This document shows, piece after piece, positions 24,134 to 32,894 of a DNA stretch of 49,084 bases (positions are counted from its first letter, which is position 1; each line of letters starts with the position of its first letter). Both the position numbers and the translations under genes were made by a program. The stretch lies in contig CANHQR010000022.1 in assembly GCA_947462815.1 (NCBI GenBank), positions 1 to 49,084 on the forward strand, written 5' to 3'. The stretch comes from Pseudobdellovibrionaceae bacterium (GTDB lineage: Bacteria; Bdellovibrionota; Bdellovibrionia; Bdellovibrionales; JAMPXM01). The notes under the pieces are model-generated. The model was not told the origin of the DNA. It did no database searches and was given only the letters and a program-made list of their open reading frames with translations.

Positions 24134-24246
24134 GCTTTGTGGTCTGTGGCGGGGCTCGCTCTTGGTCTATGTTACCCGGAAGTCGATGAGTTCAATCACG
24201 ACGTCGAAGTCTGTTCGGCATGCATAAATTGGGCTCTTGATCGCGC

Positions 24247-25065
24247 TCAAGCCCACCGCGCCAAAAAGACTCGGGTATCGTAACTCATCCGCACACGTCC
24301 CTCGCTCGAAGCACAAGCTCGAAAAATCTCCTCGAGCTCGTCTTGCATCCGTGCAAATCCCGCATCACCTCGCCCCGGCATGTAGGAGGAGCTCGCGACT
24401 CGCCCCACCAGCGATTCCCAGTCCAAGTCTTGATGGCTCTCCCAGGACCGAGTTCGCATCGGTGATCCACCTTCAGAGAGAAACTTGCTCAGGCGCGACT
24501 CATCCCATTGCTTGTGATTCACTTGCGCATAATCAAGGCCTCTTCGGACCAGTAAATCTTCATAGCGCTCTAGAAACTCAGTGCCGGTTGTGCGTCGGTC
24601 ATTCCACAGCATGGCCACAATCCCGGGCCGGCGAAGAAGACGTTGGAATTCAAGGCGCGTCGCTTTGGGCTCAAACCAATGAAAGGCTTGTGCAGCGAGA
24701 ATCAAACCGACTGAAGCGGCGGCGAGGCCCGTCGCCTCGGCCGAACCGTTGACCACTCTCAACTCAGCTGCTGGCTGAGTCCCCTGCCGCCAACCATGTT
24801 GTGCGAGCAGAGCTTCGCGCATTTCGGTATTGGGCTCGACGGCATCGACAGCGAAACCTGCTTGCAACAGATGCTCAGTGGAAATCCCCGTGCCGGCGCC
24901 GATGTCGGCGGCGCGAAGGGTAGCCCCTTCACAGGCTTCAACTTCTTCACGAAGCCATTGAAAAATCTCGGTCGCATATCGCGGCCGATAGCGGACATAA
25001 TCCGTCACGCGAGAGCTAAATCGATCTTTGGCATTTTCAATCTGGCCCGGTGTTTGGGACTTCAT
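24247..25065 (-). CDS. Class I SAM-dependent methyltransferase
   Basis: A protein of 272 residues from the ATG at 25065; an upstream extension to 25155 is open but less likely. The N-terminus FSSRVTDYVRYRPRYATEIF and the SAM-binding motif AADIGAGTGISTEHLLQAG are followed by VEPNTEMR (the acidic residue binding the ribose) and LILAAQAFHWFEP. This set is typical of the Methyltransf_11 group of small-molecule methyltransferases found across bacteria. The AQAFHWF motif in particular fits a well-populated but largely uncharacterised subfamily. The protein should be cytoplasmic. The substrate cannot be inferred from the neighbours. Confidence 0.88.
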   Translation of the reverse strand: MKSQTPGQIENAKDRFSSRVTDYVRYRPRYATEIFQWLREEVEACEGATLRAADIGAGTGISTEHLLQAGFAVDAVEPNTEMREALLAQHGWRQGTQPAAELRVVNGSAEATGLAAASVGLILAAQAFHWFEPKATRLEFQRLLRRPGIVAMLWNDRRTTGTEFLERYEDLLVRRGLDYAQVNHKQWDESRLSKFLSEGGSPMRTRSWESHQDLDWESLVGRVASSSYMPGRGDAGFARMQDELEEIFRACASSEGRVRMSYDTRVFLARWA

Positions 25066-25162
25066 GCGCACACCCTCTCGCGACACATGAAGATTCGCAC
25101 AAGTCTGAGCGCCGCGCCAAGCCTCAGCTTTGAGGTCTCGACGTCGCGCGCTCATTCAGAAC

Positions 25163-25651
25163 TTAGGGACGGAGTCCAAGATCATGCAGTTCAATACGCT
25201 TTCGCTCGTGATGCCCTAAGCTTAAGACGAGGCTTCGCACTTCGCGTTCGCCGGAGCGATCCGCCGTCTGAATCAAGGTTTGATTGATCGCGGCCTCATT
25301 GTCGCGATCGTGACCGACGGCGACCCGCAACACCATGCGAGCCGGACGCTTTTCGCCTGCCGCATTTTGCACAGTGAACTCGGCAATATAATCTTCCACG
25401 AGTTGCCCCGTGATGGCACGAATCGCTGGTCGTAGATCGGCGCGATGGGTTTCACGCTCACGTAGATCGAGAGTTCCCGGTAACATTTCAAGTCCCGCCG
25501 GCTGCAACACGCGGCGCGCACTCATCTTCGCATAGGCGTGCAACATCTCGCTCGCCACCAGTTCCGAGGCTTGCGCCACACTGCCGACGCTCATGGCGAT
25601 CGTGCTGATCGCTCCCACCCACATCCATTTCAAACTCATCACGCGATTCAT
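25163..25651 (-). CDS. Exported hypothetical protein
   Basis: A protein of 162 residues from the ATG at 25651, with AAAGGA nine bases upstream. The signal peptide (WMWVGAISTIAMSVGSVAQA, cut near 28) is followed by a mature part of about 130 residues with mixed charge. It contains a strand-rich half (YIAEFTVQNAAGEKRPARMVL and RVAVGHDRDN). There are no cysteines in the mature part. No family is recognised. It lies 97 bases upstream of the methyltransferase on the same strand. Confidence 0.6.
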   Translation of the reverse strand: MNRVMSLKWMWVGAISTIAMSVGSVAQASELVASEMLHAYAKMSARRVLQPAGLEMLPGTLDLRERETHRADLRPAIRAITGQLVEDYIAEFTVQNAAGEKRPARMVLRVAVGHDRDNEAAINQTLIQTADRSGEREVRSLVLSLGHHERKRIELHDLGLRP

Positions 25652-25944
25652 CGTGGTTGTTCCTTTGATACAGTTTATCTGATTCGGATTTCTCGCGCTC
25701 AACGACCCGACGGGCAGCCCAACAGACGACCCGGTCATTTGCGTTGAGTTCAGCGCACTTCGTCCTATTCCTTAAGCAAAGCAATCCGCCCTCCAGGCTG
25801 ATCGAGAGGCCAAATCGACCACCTTGCAGCTCCCTGGAGACGCATCGCTCTTTGGCCACTTCACCCCAAAGGTCTTTCAAGTTGTTGGGCGCAGTTACGG
25901 CCCTCTTTTGATGAACAAAGCCCCGTGTTGAGAACAAACAAACG

Positions 25945-25973
25945 TTGACGGCCGATCGCCTCGGGCGTACTGT
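25945..25973 (+). promoter_or_regulatory. Sigma-70-type promoter of the initiator tRNA gene
   Basis: TTGACG at 25945-25950, a spacer of exactly 17 bases, and TACTGT at 25968-25973. The tRNA begins 21 bases after the -10 element, so transcription would start a dozen or so bases before it. The rest of the 342-base gap from 25652 holds no gene that I can support. Confidence 0.65.
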
Positions 25974-25993
25974 CACCGCTCGCTTTTGACGAT

Positions 25994-26070
<77 letters not shown>

Positions 26071-26422
26071 ATTTTCAGAACATCCGAACATCAATCCCAA
26101 CCAGCCGAAATCAGGGTTCTGGTTCTTCTCACTTTATGGTGGGTTTTCACCAAAGCCCAACCTCTAGGCCCTCTGATGAAGCCGCCCATCAAGCGACTCA
26201 TTAAGCCGACGCTGTACCCACGGTCATTCATGCTGTTGGCGCCGTGTTTTGATCGCGGTGTATGCGCGCACCTCGCAAGGATCAGCGAGCACGGTCAACA
26301 CCGGATGCTCCCGCGATCAGTGGCAATTCCTCTCGCCTGAACCACTTTCCAACGCAAAAGTTCCGACCGGAATTTTGAATTGGATCTGCCCGGCCATCTC
26401 GATCACCGCACTCGCCGAGTCG
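26071..26422. other. Gap after the tRNA, no gene supported
   Basis: The 352 bases between the tRNA and the end of the leftward tocopherol-cyclase-like gene have open frames on both strands (26249-26509 rightward, 26317-26631 leftward). Neither has a start site or family match. GGTG-GGTTTT-CACC at 26141-26154 is a possible weak terminator stem for the tRNA. Confidence 0.4.
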
Positions 26423-27577
26423 TCACTGAGGTGCGCAGGCCAACATGTAAGCCGCGCCGAACTCCAGCGCCGCGTTGTCAAATGTGAAGGACTCCAATCG
26501 GCGACGTGAGAAGAAGTCGTTTCGGTAAACGTCCACGCGAATTTTCGCACGGAAGGATTCGATTCCCCCATTGGCTTGATAGCCTGAATCCGTGGGGATG
26601 GACACGTACGAAAAGGAATCTGGCGGCGCAATCGCCTTCAAGGTCATTCGATAGTCGCGATTGGTCGCTTCGAGTTCAAACTCCCCAGCACAAGAGTTCG
26701 AGCGAAATTGAAATTGCGTCGATGGATCAGAGGGTGGCGAGAAGAGGTAAGCGTCGCGACCCTTACGAAAACCGACGACAAAACTGTTCACGTTGATGAG
26801 CCGAAGATCCAGTAAGCCCCCCGCCACCGCGAGGCTCGCCTCACCATCTGAGCTCAAGCCCTGCAACCACATCCAGGCTTTGGGAAAAACCTCACCCCAG
26901 TTCTTCTCTTGATGAAGAAATCCCTCACCCTCAATGACAACGGGCAGGTCACCTCGATGATCGGTCAGGCGATAAGATGCCCGACCTCCCGTATTGTCGA
27001 CATGCCAGTAAAGGGGAAGGCCAGGAATCAAGTTCAATAAACCCCAAGGCCCAAGCCCCAGCCAATCCGGCCAAGCTCGTCGCTCGTGAGCTTGAATTTC
27101 CAATTGCAGCGCAGATTGACGAATCAAAACGCGCGATTCGGAGAGCTCCGCCTCCGAGGTCGACCAAACGAAGCTTTCGTCTCTCGCTCCGGACGCAACA
27201 CGTGGCGGGCTCAAGCGTCGAACCCGATGATCCGTGGGATAGGCCTCATCAGTTCGCGGCGAGCTTTCATCCGGAAGCTGAATGAGGGTTGCGAGATAGC
27301 CCGGCACGGGGGCACCATCTTGATAGGCCGAAGTGGCAATCACAACGATCGAAACCTGTCGAGCGGGATCATAGAGACGGTAATACCAGCCCTCAAACCA
27401 CGGTCCTCGAGTCGAAACCGCATGCGGGGGCATAAGCTCTCCCCAGGCCCGAGAATCTGAATTCTCCTGAGCTTGGCTTGAGGCCGACGGAAAGCCTGTG
27501 CCACACACCAAAAGCAGCACGACGAGTGAGCTCAGAAATCGCCTCAGTCTCGCTTGGATGTTAGCAGATGCCGGCAT
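26423..27577 (-). CDS. Exported tocopherol-cyclase-like protein
   Basis: A protein of 384 residues. The signal peptide (FLSSLVVLLLVCGTGFPSASSQA) ends near residue 36. The mature part carries the hallmarks of the tocopherol cyclase family. RGPWFEGWYYRLYDP near the start corresponds to the plant/cyanobacterial FEGWYF block. LPLYWHVDNTGGRASYRL and LHQEKNWGEVFPKAWMWLQG correspond to the conserved E-KNWG...FP-x-x-W-x-W-x-Q block. Plant and cyanobacterial enzymes (VTE1) close the chromanol ring of vitamin E. Many bacterial relatives have no tocopherol pathway, and no other pathway gene is visible here, so the substrate is open. The predicted export is notable. The start has GAGG four bases upstream. 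Confidence 0.75.
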   Translation of the reverse strand: MPASANIQARLRRFLSSLVVLLLVCGTGFPSASSQAQENSDSRAWGELMPPHAVSTRGPWFEGWYYRLYDPARQVSIVVIATSAYQDGAPVPGYLATLIQLPDESSPRTDEAYPTDHRVRRLSPPRVASGARDESFVWSTSEAELSESRVLIRQSALQLEIQAHERRAWPDWLGLGPWGLLNLIPGLPLYWHVDNTGGRASYRLTDHRGDLPVVIEGEGFLHQEKNWGEVFPKAWMWLQGLSSDGEASLAVAGGLLDLRLINVNSFVVGFRKGRDAYLFSPPSDPSTQFQFRSNSCAGEFELEATNRDYRMTLKAIAPPDSFSYVSIPTDSGYQANGGIESFRAKIRVDVYRNDFFSRRRLESFTFDNAALEFGAAYMLACAPQ

Positions 27578-27594
27578 GTCACCTCACCCCTTTG

Positions 27595-27651
27595 GTTCGT
27601 TGATGGTGATGGATAGCATGAGCAGATCGAGAGTCCACCATCAACCAACCC
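27595..27651. repeat. 15-bp inverted repeat upstream of the tocopherol-cyclase-like gene
   Basis: GGTTCGTTGATGGTG (27595-27609) and CACCATCAACCAACC (27637-27651) pair at 14 of 15 positions across a 27-base spacer, 18 bases upstream of the leftward start at 27577. It could be a regulator-binding site or form a stem in the divergent region. The remainder of the 501-base gap to the sod gene has only an unconvincing 121-codon frame (27701-28066) and no RNA gene that I can support. Confidence 0.6.
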
Positions 27652-28078
27652 GGGAAATGTGCCCGCATCGAGATGAGGATGAAATACAAATCAAATCACA
27701 ATGAAGCCGAAGAATATCATGCAGAAATGCCTCGGTCGCTCGTTCCGTGTAGATTCTCCGCCGCATTCGGCAAACTCAAAGAGAACTAAAGAAGTCGATC
27801 ACTCCCCCCGCTCGACGAGCCATCACGAGCCGGCCGACAGAAGTGACCTCGAATGCGAAAATCAGCTAGAATCGTGCATTAAGTCTGTGTGTTTTCTCAG
27901 CGATTCGAGCTTTCCAAGACTTCGTCGAGTTGATACCTTCGCAAACTTCAGGGAAGCTTCCTTGATGTATTCTGACCTCACATCGATTCTGAGGGGCCTG
28001 GAACGATGCTGTTGGGGAATCGTAACCCACCATTTGAGATACCCCCTTTTCAGATTTAACCCGTGAGATGGAGATGAC

Positions 28079-28774
28079 ATGTTCAAGTTAAAGAAGACCC
28101 TTTGGATCTTGATGACGATCGCCTTCTCTTCGTTGGCCGACGCTCAATCCCGACGTGAGCTCAATGCTCTTCAGTCGCCCTTTTCACTCCCCGCACTATC
28201 CTATGCCGTTGAAGCTCTCGAGCCCGTGATCGATCGCGAGACGATGAGCTTGCACCACGGCAAACATCATCAAGCTTACGTGGATCAACTTAATAAAGCC
28301 TTAGGTGACAACAAGCTCACGCTCCTCGATGTCCTCAAGCGTACGCGCGAGTTTCCCCCGGCCGTTCGCAATAATGGCGGTGGCCACTGGAACCACGCCT
28401 TCTTCTGGACGGTGATGAGTCCCGCCGAGAAGTCGGGTGCTCCGAGCCAAAAGCTCGAAAAAGACCTCATCGCCAACTTCGGCTCCGTCGAGCAGTTCAA
28501 GGCTGAGTTTGAAAAGCAAGCCCTCGGAATTTTTGGCTCGGGCTGGGCCTGGCTGATTCGCACAACGGACGGCAAACTCAAAATCACGACGACCGCCAAC
28601 CAAGACAATCCCCTCATGGACATTGCGATCGAGCCGGGCCAACCGATTTTGGCTCTCGATGTCTGGGAACACGCGTACTATGTGAACTACCGCAACAAGC
28701 GCGCCGACTACGTCAAAAACTTCTGGAAGATCGTCAATTGGGCCCAGGTCTCAAAGTATCACGCTGAAAAATGA
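28079..28774 (+). CDS. sodA: Exported superoxide dismutase, Mn-type
   Basis: A protein of 231 residues that converts superoxide to oxygen and peroxide. The signal peptide (LKKTLWILMTIAFSSLADA, cut near 22) places it in the periplasm or outside; most Fe/Mn SODs are cytoplasmic. The metal ligands are His59 (SLHHGKHHQAYV), His106 (GGGHWNHAFFW), Asp194 and His198 (LDVWEHAYYVNY). The Gly-Gly-His context and ANQDNPLM, with its Gln, are typical of manganese or cambialistic enzymes rather than FeSOD. GGAG lies five bases before the ATG. The gene stands alone, with a long upstream region. The symbol is given for enzyme type, not orthology. Confidence 0.92.
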   Translation: MFKLKKTLWILMTIAFSSLADAQSRRELNALQSPFSLPALSYAVEALEPVIDRETMSLHHGKHHQAYVDQLNKALGDNKLTLLDVLKRTREFPPAVRNNGGGHWNHAFFWTVMSPAEKSGAPSQKLEKDLIANFGSVEQFKAEFEKQALGIFGSGWAWLIRTTDGKLKITTTANQDNPLMDIAIEPGQPILALDVWEHAYYVNYRNKRADYVKNFWKIVNWAQVSKYHAEK

Positions 28775-28841
28775 TGCTTTAATTCTGCCTGACGCCGCCA
28801 ACGAAAATCGGCGGAGCCTCGAGGGACCCGTCCTCGCTGAA

Positions 28842-29369
28842 TTAGCTCTCCGCAATCTTGTGCGAGCTATGCAGCACTTTTTCGGTGTAGGCCAACATCA
28901 ACGTCGAGAACAAAAACACGACGTGAATGACGATCTGCCACTTCACCTGCTCGAAATCTTTGTTGCTGATATTGATAAAGCTCTTGAGCAAATGAATTCC
29001 AGAGATCCCGACAAGTGCCCCCGCAAGCTTCACCTTCAAGGTTCCTGCATCCACCTTCTCAAGCCAGTCGGGACGATCTTCATGGTCGTCCAAGTGCATA
29101 CGACTCACAAAAGTGGCGTAGCCGCCGATGATCACCATCACGAGTAGATTCAGAACCATGCAAATATCCACCAAAGTCAGGATGCCCAACATCAGCAACT
29201 CTTCGCTGATCGTCGACACAGAGGTGGCAAGATGCAAAAGCTCAATCAGAAACTTGTAAGTGTACAATCCTGAACCCACGATCAGGCCCAAATAAACTGG
29301 CGCCTGAACCCAGCGGCTCGCAAAGATGAGTTTTTCGAAGGCGTTCTCGAGGGGTTTCCGAATCGACAT
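28842..29369 (-). CDS. UPF0114 (YqhA) family membrane protein
   Basis: A protein of 175 residues with three or four membrane helices (about 20-40, 57-80, 118-132, 147-163). It begins ENAFEKLIFASRWVQAPVYLGL, matching the ESRW-x-QAP-x-Y-x-GL signature of YqhA-type proteins, and has the conserved DICMVLNLLVMVIIGGYATFVSR. The family is widespread, sits in the inner membrane and has no established function. GAGG lies seven bases before the ATG. It converges on the sod gene. Confidence 0.88.
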   Translation of the reverse strand: MSIRKPLENAFEKLIFASRWVQAPVYLGLIVGSGLYTYKFLIELLHLATSVSTISEELLMLGILTLVDICMVLNLLVMVIIGGYATFVSRMHLDDHEDRPDWLEKVDAGTLKVKLAGALVGISGIHLLKSFINISNKDFEQVKWQIVIHVVFLFSTLMLAYTEKVLHSSHKIAES

Positions 29370-29488
29370 TGTTGGGCCTCATGCACTTTAGAAAAATTGG
29401 CGCCACTTTAGACAAGTCTTGGGCGATCTGATCAAGTCCGGAATCTAGTGTTTGACGCGACCCAAACTCAAGGCTCCAATCCTAAAAC

Positions 29489-30910
29489 ATGACAGTCGTC
29501 ACGCCCCCTCCGAACCACCCCGACTCGAACGACAAGCCGTTGTTCAAAGCGTGGTGCCGCTGGAAGACCCTGCTGGCTCTCGCCTGGCCGCTGATCGTCG
29601 CCAACAGCTTTTGGAACATTCAACTCACGATCGATCGCGTATTCCTTGGCCATTTCTCCACCGAGGCACTGGGAGCGGCGATGGCCGTGATGGGCGTGTT
29701 TTGGGTGCCGATGGCGCTCTTACAAGGCACGGCCAACTACGTGATGACTTTTGTGGCGCAGTACTACGGTGCCAAAGAAAACGACAAAATCGGCGCGGCC
29801 GTCTGGCAGTCGCTGTATGTCTGTCTTTTTGGGGGCCTGACCTTTTTTCTGCTCGTCTTTCTTTCGCAGCCCTTCTTCGCCATGGTCGGCCACTCCGCAA
29901 ACGTGCAGGCTCTCGAGGTTGAGTACTTCGATTCCCTAACTTACACAGCCTTGCCGACAGCCCTCGTTGCAGCCGTGAGCGGATTTTTTACGGGGCTAGG
30001 TCGGACGCGCACCGTCATCGGCCTTAACCTGATCGGCATGCTCCTCAATGCCTTGCTCGATTGGCTGTTGATCTTTGGCAATTGGGGATTCCCCAAGCTC
30101 GGTGTGGCGGGTGCCGGCTACGCAACGGCGATTGCCACTTATGCCGCGGCCATTTACGGACTTGTACTCCTGTTCCAATCAGCTCACGAGCGCGACTTTC
30201 GCGTGCGAAGCGCTTGGCGAATCGACTTGCAGCTGTTGAGACGTTTTCTCAAATACGGCTTTCCAAGCGGCCTCCAGTGGGCTTTTGAAGGTCTCGCCTT
30301 CACCGTGTTCCTCATCATCATGGGCCACATGCGCGACGGCGATGCGGCTCTTGCGGCCAGCAGTATTGGCGTCACGGTTATGATGCTCTCGGTGCTCCCC
30401 ACCATGGGCGTGGCGCAAGCGGTGATGACACTGTCGGGTCAACATTTGGGTGAGAAAAAACCCGACGAAGCGGCGCGAGTCACCTGGGATGGCGTGCAGA
30501 TCTCTTGCCTCTACATGCTCGTGATGGCCGTGAGCTTCTTCACGATTCCGGAGTTCTATTTGAATTGGTTCAAGAACGAACAAAACCAAGCCCTCTGGTC
30601 CCAAGTCAGCGTTTTTGCCGCACAGATCTTGAAGCTCGTCGCCATCTTCACGACTCTCGACAGCATTTATCTGAACGTCTCGTTTGCGCTCAAAGGAGCA
30701 GGCGACACGCGCTTTGTCTCGGCTCTCGCGCTCATTCTACCTTGGCCCACCTTTGTGTTGCCCACGTACCTGACCCGAGCTCACGAACACGCCCTCCTCT
30801 TGAGTTGGGCTTATGTGGCGCTTTATTCGCTCGTCATTTGCAGTGTGTTGATTTGGCGTTTTCGCCAAGGACGATGGCGCACAATGAGCGTCATCGATCC
30901 CAGCTCCTGA
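29489..30910 (+). CDS. MATE family multidrug/metabolite exporter
   Basis: A protein of 473 residues with about twelve hydrophobic helices in two homologous halves. It contains the MATE signatures LALAWPLIVANSFWNIQLTI, DRVFLGHFSTEALGAAMAV, SGFFTGLGRTR and, in the second half, GFPSGLQWAFEGLAF and TLSGQHLGEKKPDEA. MATE proteins export cationic drugs or metabolites from the cytoplasm using a sodium or proton gradient. There is no adjacent regulator and the substrate is unknown. The start has no strong ribosome-binding site. Confidence 0.92.
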   Translation: MTVVTPPPNHPDSNDKPLFKAWCRWKTLLALAWPLIVANSFWNIQLTIDRVFLGHFSTEALGAAMAVMGVFWVPMALLQGTANYVMTFVAQYYGAKENDKIGAAVWQSLYVCLFGGLTFFLLVFLSQPFFAMVGHSANVQALEVEYFDSLTYTALPTALVAAVSGFFTGLGRTRTVIGLNLIGMLLNALLDWLLIFGNWGFPKLGVAGAGYATAIATYAAAIYGLVLLFQSAHERDFRVRSAWRIDLQLLRRFLKYGFPSGLQWAFEGLAFTVFLIIMGHMRDGDAALAASSIGVTVMMLSVLPTMGVAQAVMTLSGQHLGEKKPDEAARVTWDGVQISCLYMLVMAVSFFTIPEFYLNWFKNEQNQALWSQVSVFAAQILKLVAIFTTLDSIYLNVSFALKGAGDTRFVSALALILPWPTFVLPTYLTRAHEHALLLSWAYVALYSLVICSVLIWRFRQGRWRTMSVIDPSS

Positions 30911-30929
30911 GTTGCCCCAAAACTATCTA

Positions 30930-30955
30930 AATTGGCTCTCTGAATTGGCCTTCTG
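30930..30955 (+). repeat. Two-unit 13-bp tandem repeat
   Basis: AATTGGCTCTCTG is followed directly by AATTGGCCTTCTG, then AATT, filling most of the 47 bases between the convergent MATE and trhO genes. It does not form a hairpin terminator. It looks like a slippage product and may have no function. Confidence 0.55.
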
Positions 30956-30957
30956 AA

Positions 30958-31977
30958 TTAAGGCCCGCGACGCGGTCGCATTTCACCCAAGCGCTGCGGC
31001 TTGCCCTTTGCACCTGGCGAGCGCAGCCAATGATGATGGCAGTTTTTGGAACAAGTCGCACCGACGATGCGCGGTTCGGCATCCGCCGTCTGGGCGCCAA
31101 AGCAATCATCACAAAGCACGGCCGGAGAATCGCAACGGACGCAGTAAATCGCGTGCTCAGCGGGCTGACCGCAGTGGGGGCAAGAAGAGTAATGATGCGA
31201 GGCCTGTCCATCACCATCGACCGCCACGCGTTGATCGAAGACGAAGCATTCGCCCTTCCACAGGGAAGGCGATTTGGAGGCCGGAAATTGATCGATGTAA
31301 TTGAGGATTCCGCCATCGAGTTGGTAGGCCTCTTTGAATCCCCGCTCTTCAAACAGCCGAATGGCCTTCTCGCAGCGAATCCCACCCGTGCAGAAGATGT
31401 AGGTCGGCTGTGTGGGATCAATCGCGCCGGCCTGTATTCGCGCATCGAGCCATTCAGGAAAGTCGCGAAATTCATCAATCTCAGGGCAAATCGCATCGGC
31501 AAACGTACCAATGGAGGTCTCGTAAGTGTTTCGAGTGTCGATCACTTGTTTCACGGGCCGCTCCGACAAATGCTTGTGCCATTCGCTCGGCGGCAAGTGA
31601 GTCGGCGTGTGCGGCGCCAGCGGTTGTAAATCCGGCCGCCCTAGGGTCACAATCTCCGGTCGAACCTTCACGACGAATTTAGCGAAAGGTTCTTTCTCAC
31701 CCGGCTCAACCCACGTCGTTTTGATGTTGTCGAAGCCCGGAACCGCCAAGATCTCAGCGACCTCGCCAACAAAAAGATCCAAACTCTTGTTGCGCCCACA
31801 CAGTGTCGTGTTCAGGCCCTCACGTCCCAGGATCGTCAGCCCCCGCACCTCATGGCGCCCGGCGGACTCGTGCAAACGCGTTTCCACTCGAATCAGTTCT
31901 TCGTGAGAGAGCGACTGAAAGCGATAGAAGGTGACGACCTTAAGTTCATCGTGAGTTCGGTGGACGGGGCCTTTCAT
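30958..31977 (-). CDS. trhO: tRNA uridine(34) hydroxylase (rhodanese-like)
   Basis: A protein of 339 residues of the YceA/TrhO (UPF0176) family. TrhO hydroxylates wobble uridine 34 in certain tRNAs, the first step to 5-methoxy- or 5-carboxymethoxyuridine. An N-terminal ferredoxin-like part (VVTFYRFQSL, LTILGREGLNTTLCG) is followed by a rhodanese domain with the conserved loop FCTGGIRCEKA (Cys196 and Cys202). A C-terminal Cys-rich part follows: HYSSCPHCGQPAEHAIYCVR, then CDDCFG and CSKNCHHHW, which may bind zinc. The length and order match the family well. It is a cytoplasmic single gene. Confidence 0.93.
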   Translation of the reverse strand: MKGPVHRTHDELKVVTFYRFQSLSHEELIRVETRLHESAGRHEVRGLTILGREGLNTTLCGRNKSLDLFVGEVAEILAVPGFDNIKTTWVEPGEKEPFAKFVVKVRPEIVTLGRPDLQPLAPHTPTHLPPSEWHKHLSERPVKQVIDTRNTYETSIGTFADAICPEIDEFRDFPEWLDARIQAGAIDPTQPTYIFCTGGIRCEKAIRLFEERGFKEAYQLDGGILNYIDQFPASKSPSLWKGECFVFDQRVAVDGDGQASHHYSSCPHCGQPAEHAIYCVRCDSPAVLCDDCFGAQTADAEPRIVGATCSKNCHHHWLRSPGAKGKPQRLGEMRPRRGP

Positions 31978-32138
31978 AGGACTCGCAAGTTAACGCGACC
32001 CTGTCGGCTCTGCAACCCTAGGGTCATCGGCACCTGGGAAAAGGGGTCAAAATTTCTCGCTTTCTCGGCGTACGCAAAGTAAAACGGGCTCAATCCAGAG
32101 ATGGCAACTGACTCCCGATACCCGACTTGAGGAAAATT

Positions 32139-32894
32139 ATGGCCGACCTTCGCGCTGAAATCCTGTCTCTGAACATCGGGCACCCTCGTCCGCATGAGTT
32201 CAACGGCCGAAGCGTCGTCTCCTCGATGGTCAAGACGCCTGTCCCCGGGCCGCTACAAGTCGACTTCACTGAGATTCACGATAATTCTTTTGCCCAGCCT
32301 CAATACCACGGTACGCCGGACTCCATCGTCTATGCTTACGGACTGAAGTCCGCTCAAAGCTTCGTCGAACGCTTGGGCCGAGATCGCTATGACATCGGCT
32401 CAACGGGCGAAACCCTCACCGTCGATGATTTGGATGAAACCCAGGTTCACGTGGGCGATGTTTTCCAGGCGGGCGAGACCCAACTCGTCGCGACTTTTCC
32501 GCGCATCCCCTGCGGCAAAGTCAGCATTTGCCTCAAACACGAGGACGGTCAACGTGCGATGCAAGAGTGCCTCCGCAGCGGCGTGTACTTCAGAGTTCTT
32601 AAACCAGGGCGCATTGCACGAGGCGACCGTCTCGAACGCGTGCGCGCCTCCAACGTTCACTTGCCAATCGCCGAAGTCTATCAAGTCGTCGTGCAGAATC
32701 TCACCCCGCAAGCTGATCAGCTGGCACGCGCCGAGGCCTCCGGCTACTTTCCCGCCCGCATGTTGACCAAATGGAAAACCCTGGCGACAGCTCGCCAGCC
32801 TTCTGAACCTCTCACGCCTCAAGATGGTTTGAACTCGATTGCTTTAAAATCTGTTGCTTCAAACTCCGCTCCACGCCAGGTGCCCCATGATTGA
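32139..32894 (+). CDS. MOSC domain protein (YiiM-like)
   Basis: A protein of 251 residues. The ATG at 32139 has GAGGA five bases upstream, better than the TTG at 32127. Residues 40-165 form a MOSC beta-barrel: AQPQYHGTPDSIVYAYGLKS, GSTGETLTVDDLD, HVGDVFQAGETQLVATFPRIP, with the conserved Cys in RIPCGKV, and the YFRVLKPGRIARGD ending. MOSC proteins handle molybdenum-cofactor sulfur chemistry or reduce N-hydroxylated compounds; YiiM-type forms act on 6-N-hydroxylaminopurine. The C-terminal helix region fits YiiM. It overlaps the prfC start by eight bases, so the two are coupled. Confidence 0.88.
   Translation: MADLRAEILSLNIGHPRPHEFNGRSVVSSMVKTPVPGPLQVDFTEIHDNSFAQPQYHGTPDSIVYAYGLKSAQSFVERLGRDRYDIGSTGETLTVDDLDETQVHVGDVFQAGETQLVATFPRIPCGKVSICLKHEDGQRAMQECLRSGVYFRVLKPGRIARGDRLERVRASNVHLPIAEVYQVVVQNLTPQADQLARAEASGYFPARMLTKWKTLATARQPSEPLTPQDGLNSIALKSVASNSAPRQVPHD

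Noticed and set aside
26317-26631. Leftward frame ending in a protein-like stretch after the tocopherol-cyclase-like gene
   Set aside because: Mostly overlaps that gene in another frame, with no start of its own. A frameshifted extension was considered, but the main product already ends at a sensible place.
27701-28066. Rightward 121-codon frame before the sod gene
   Set aside because: No ribosome-binding site, no family, and a composition that looks like non-coding sequence; it fills a promoter region.
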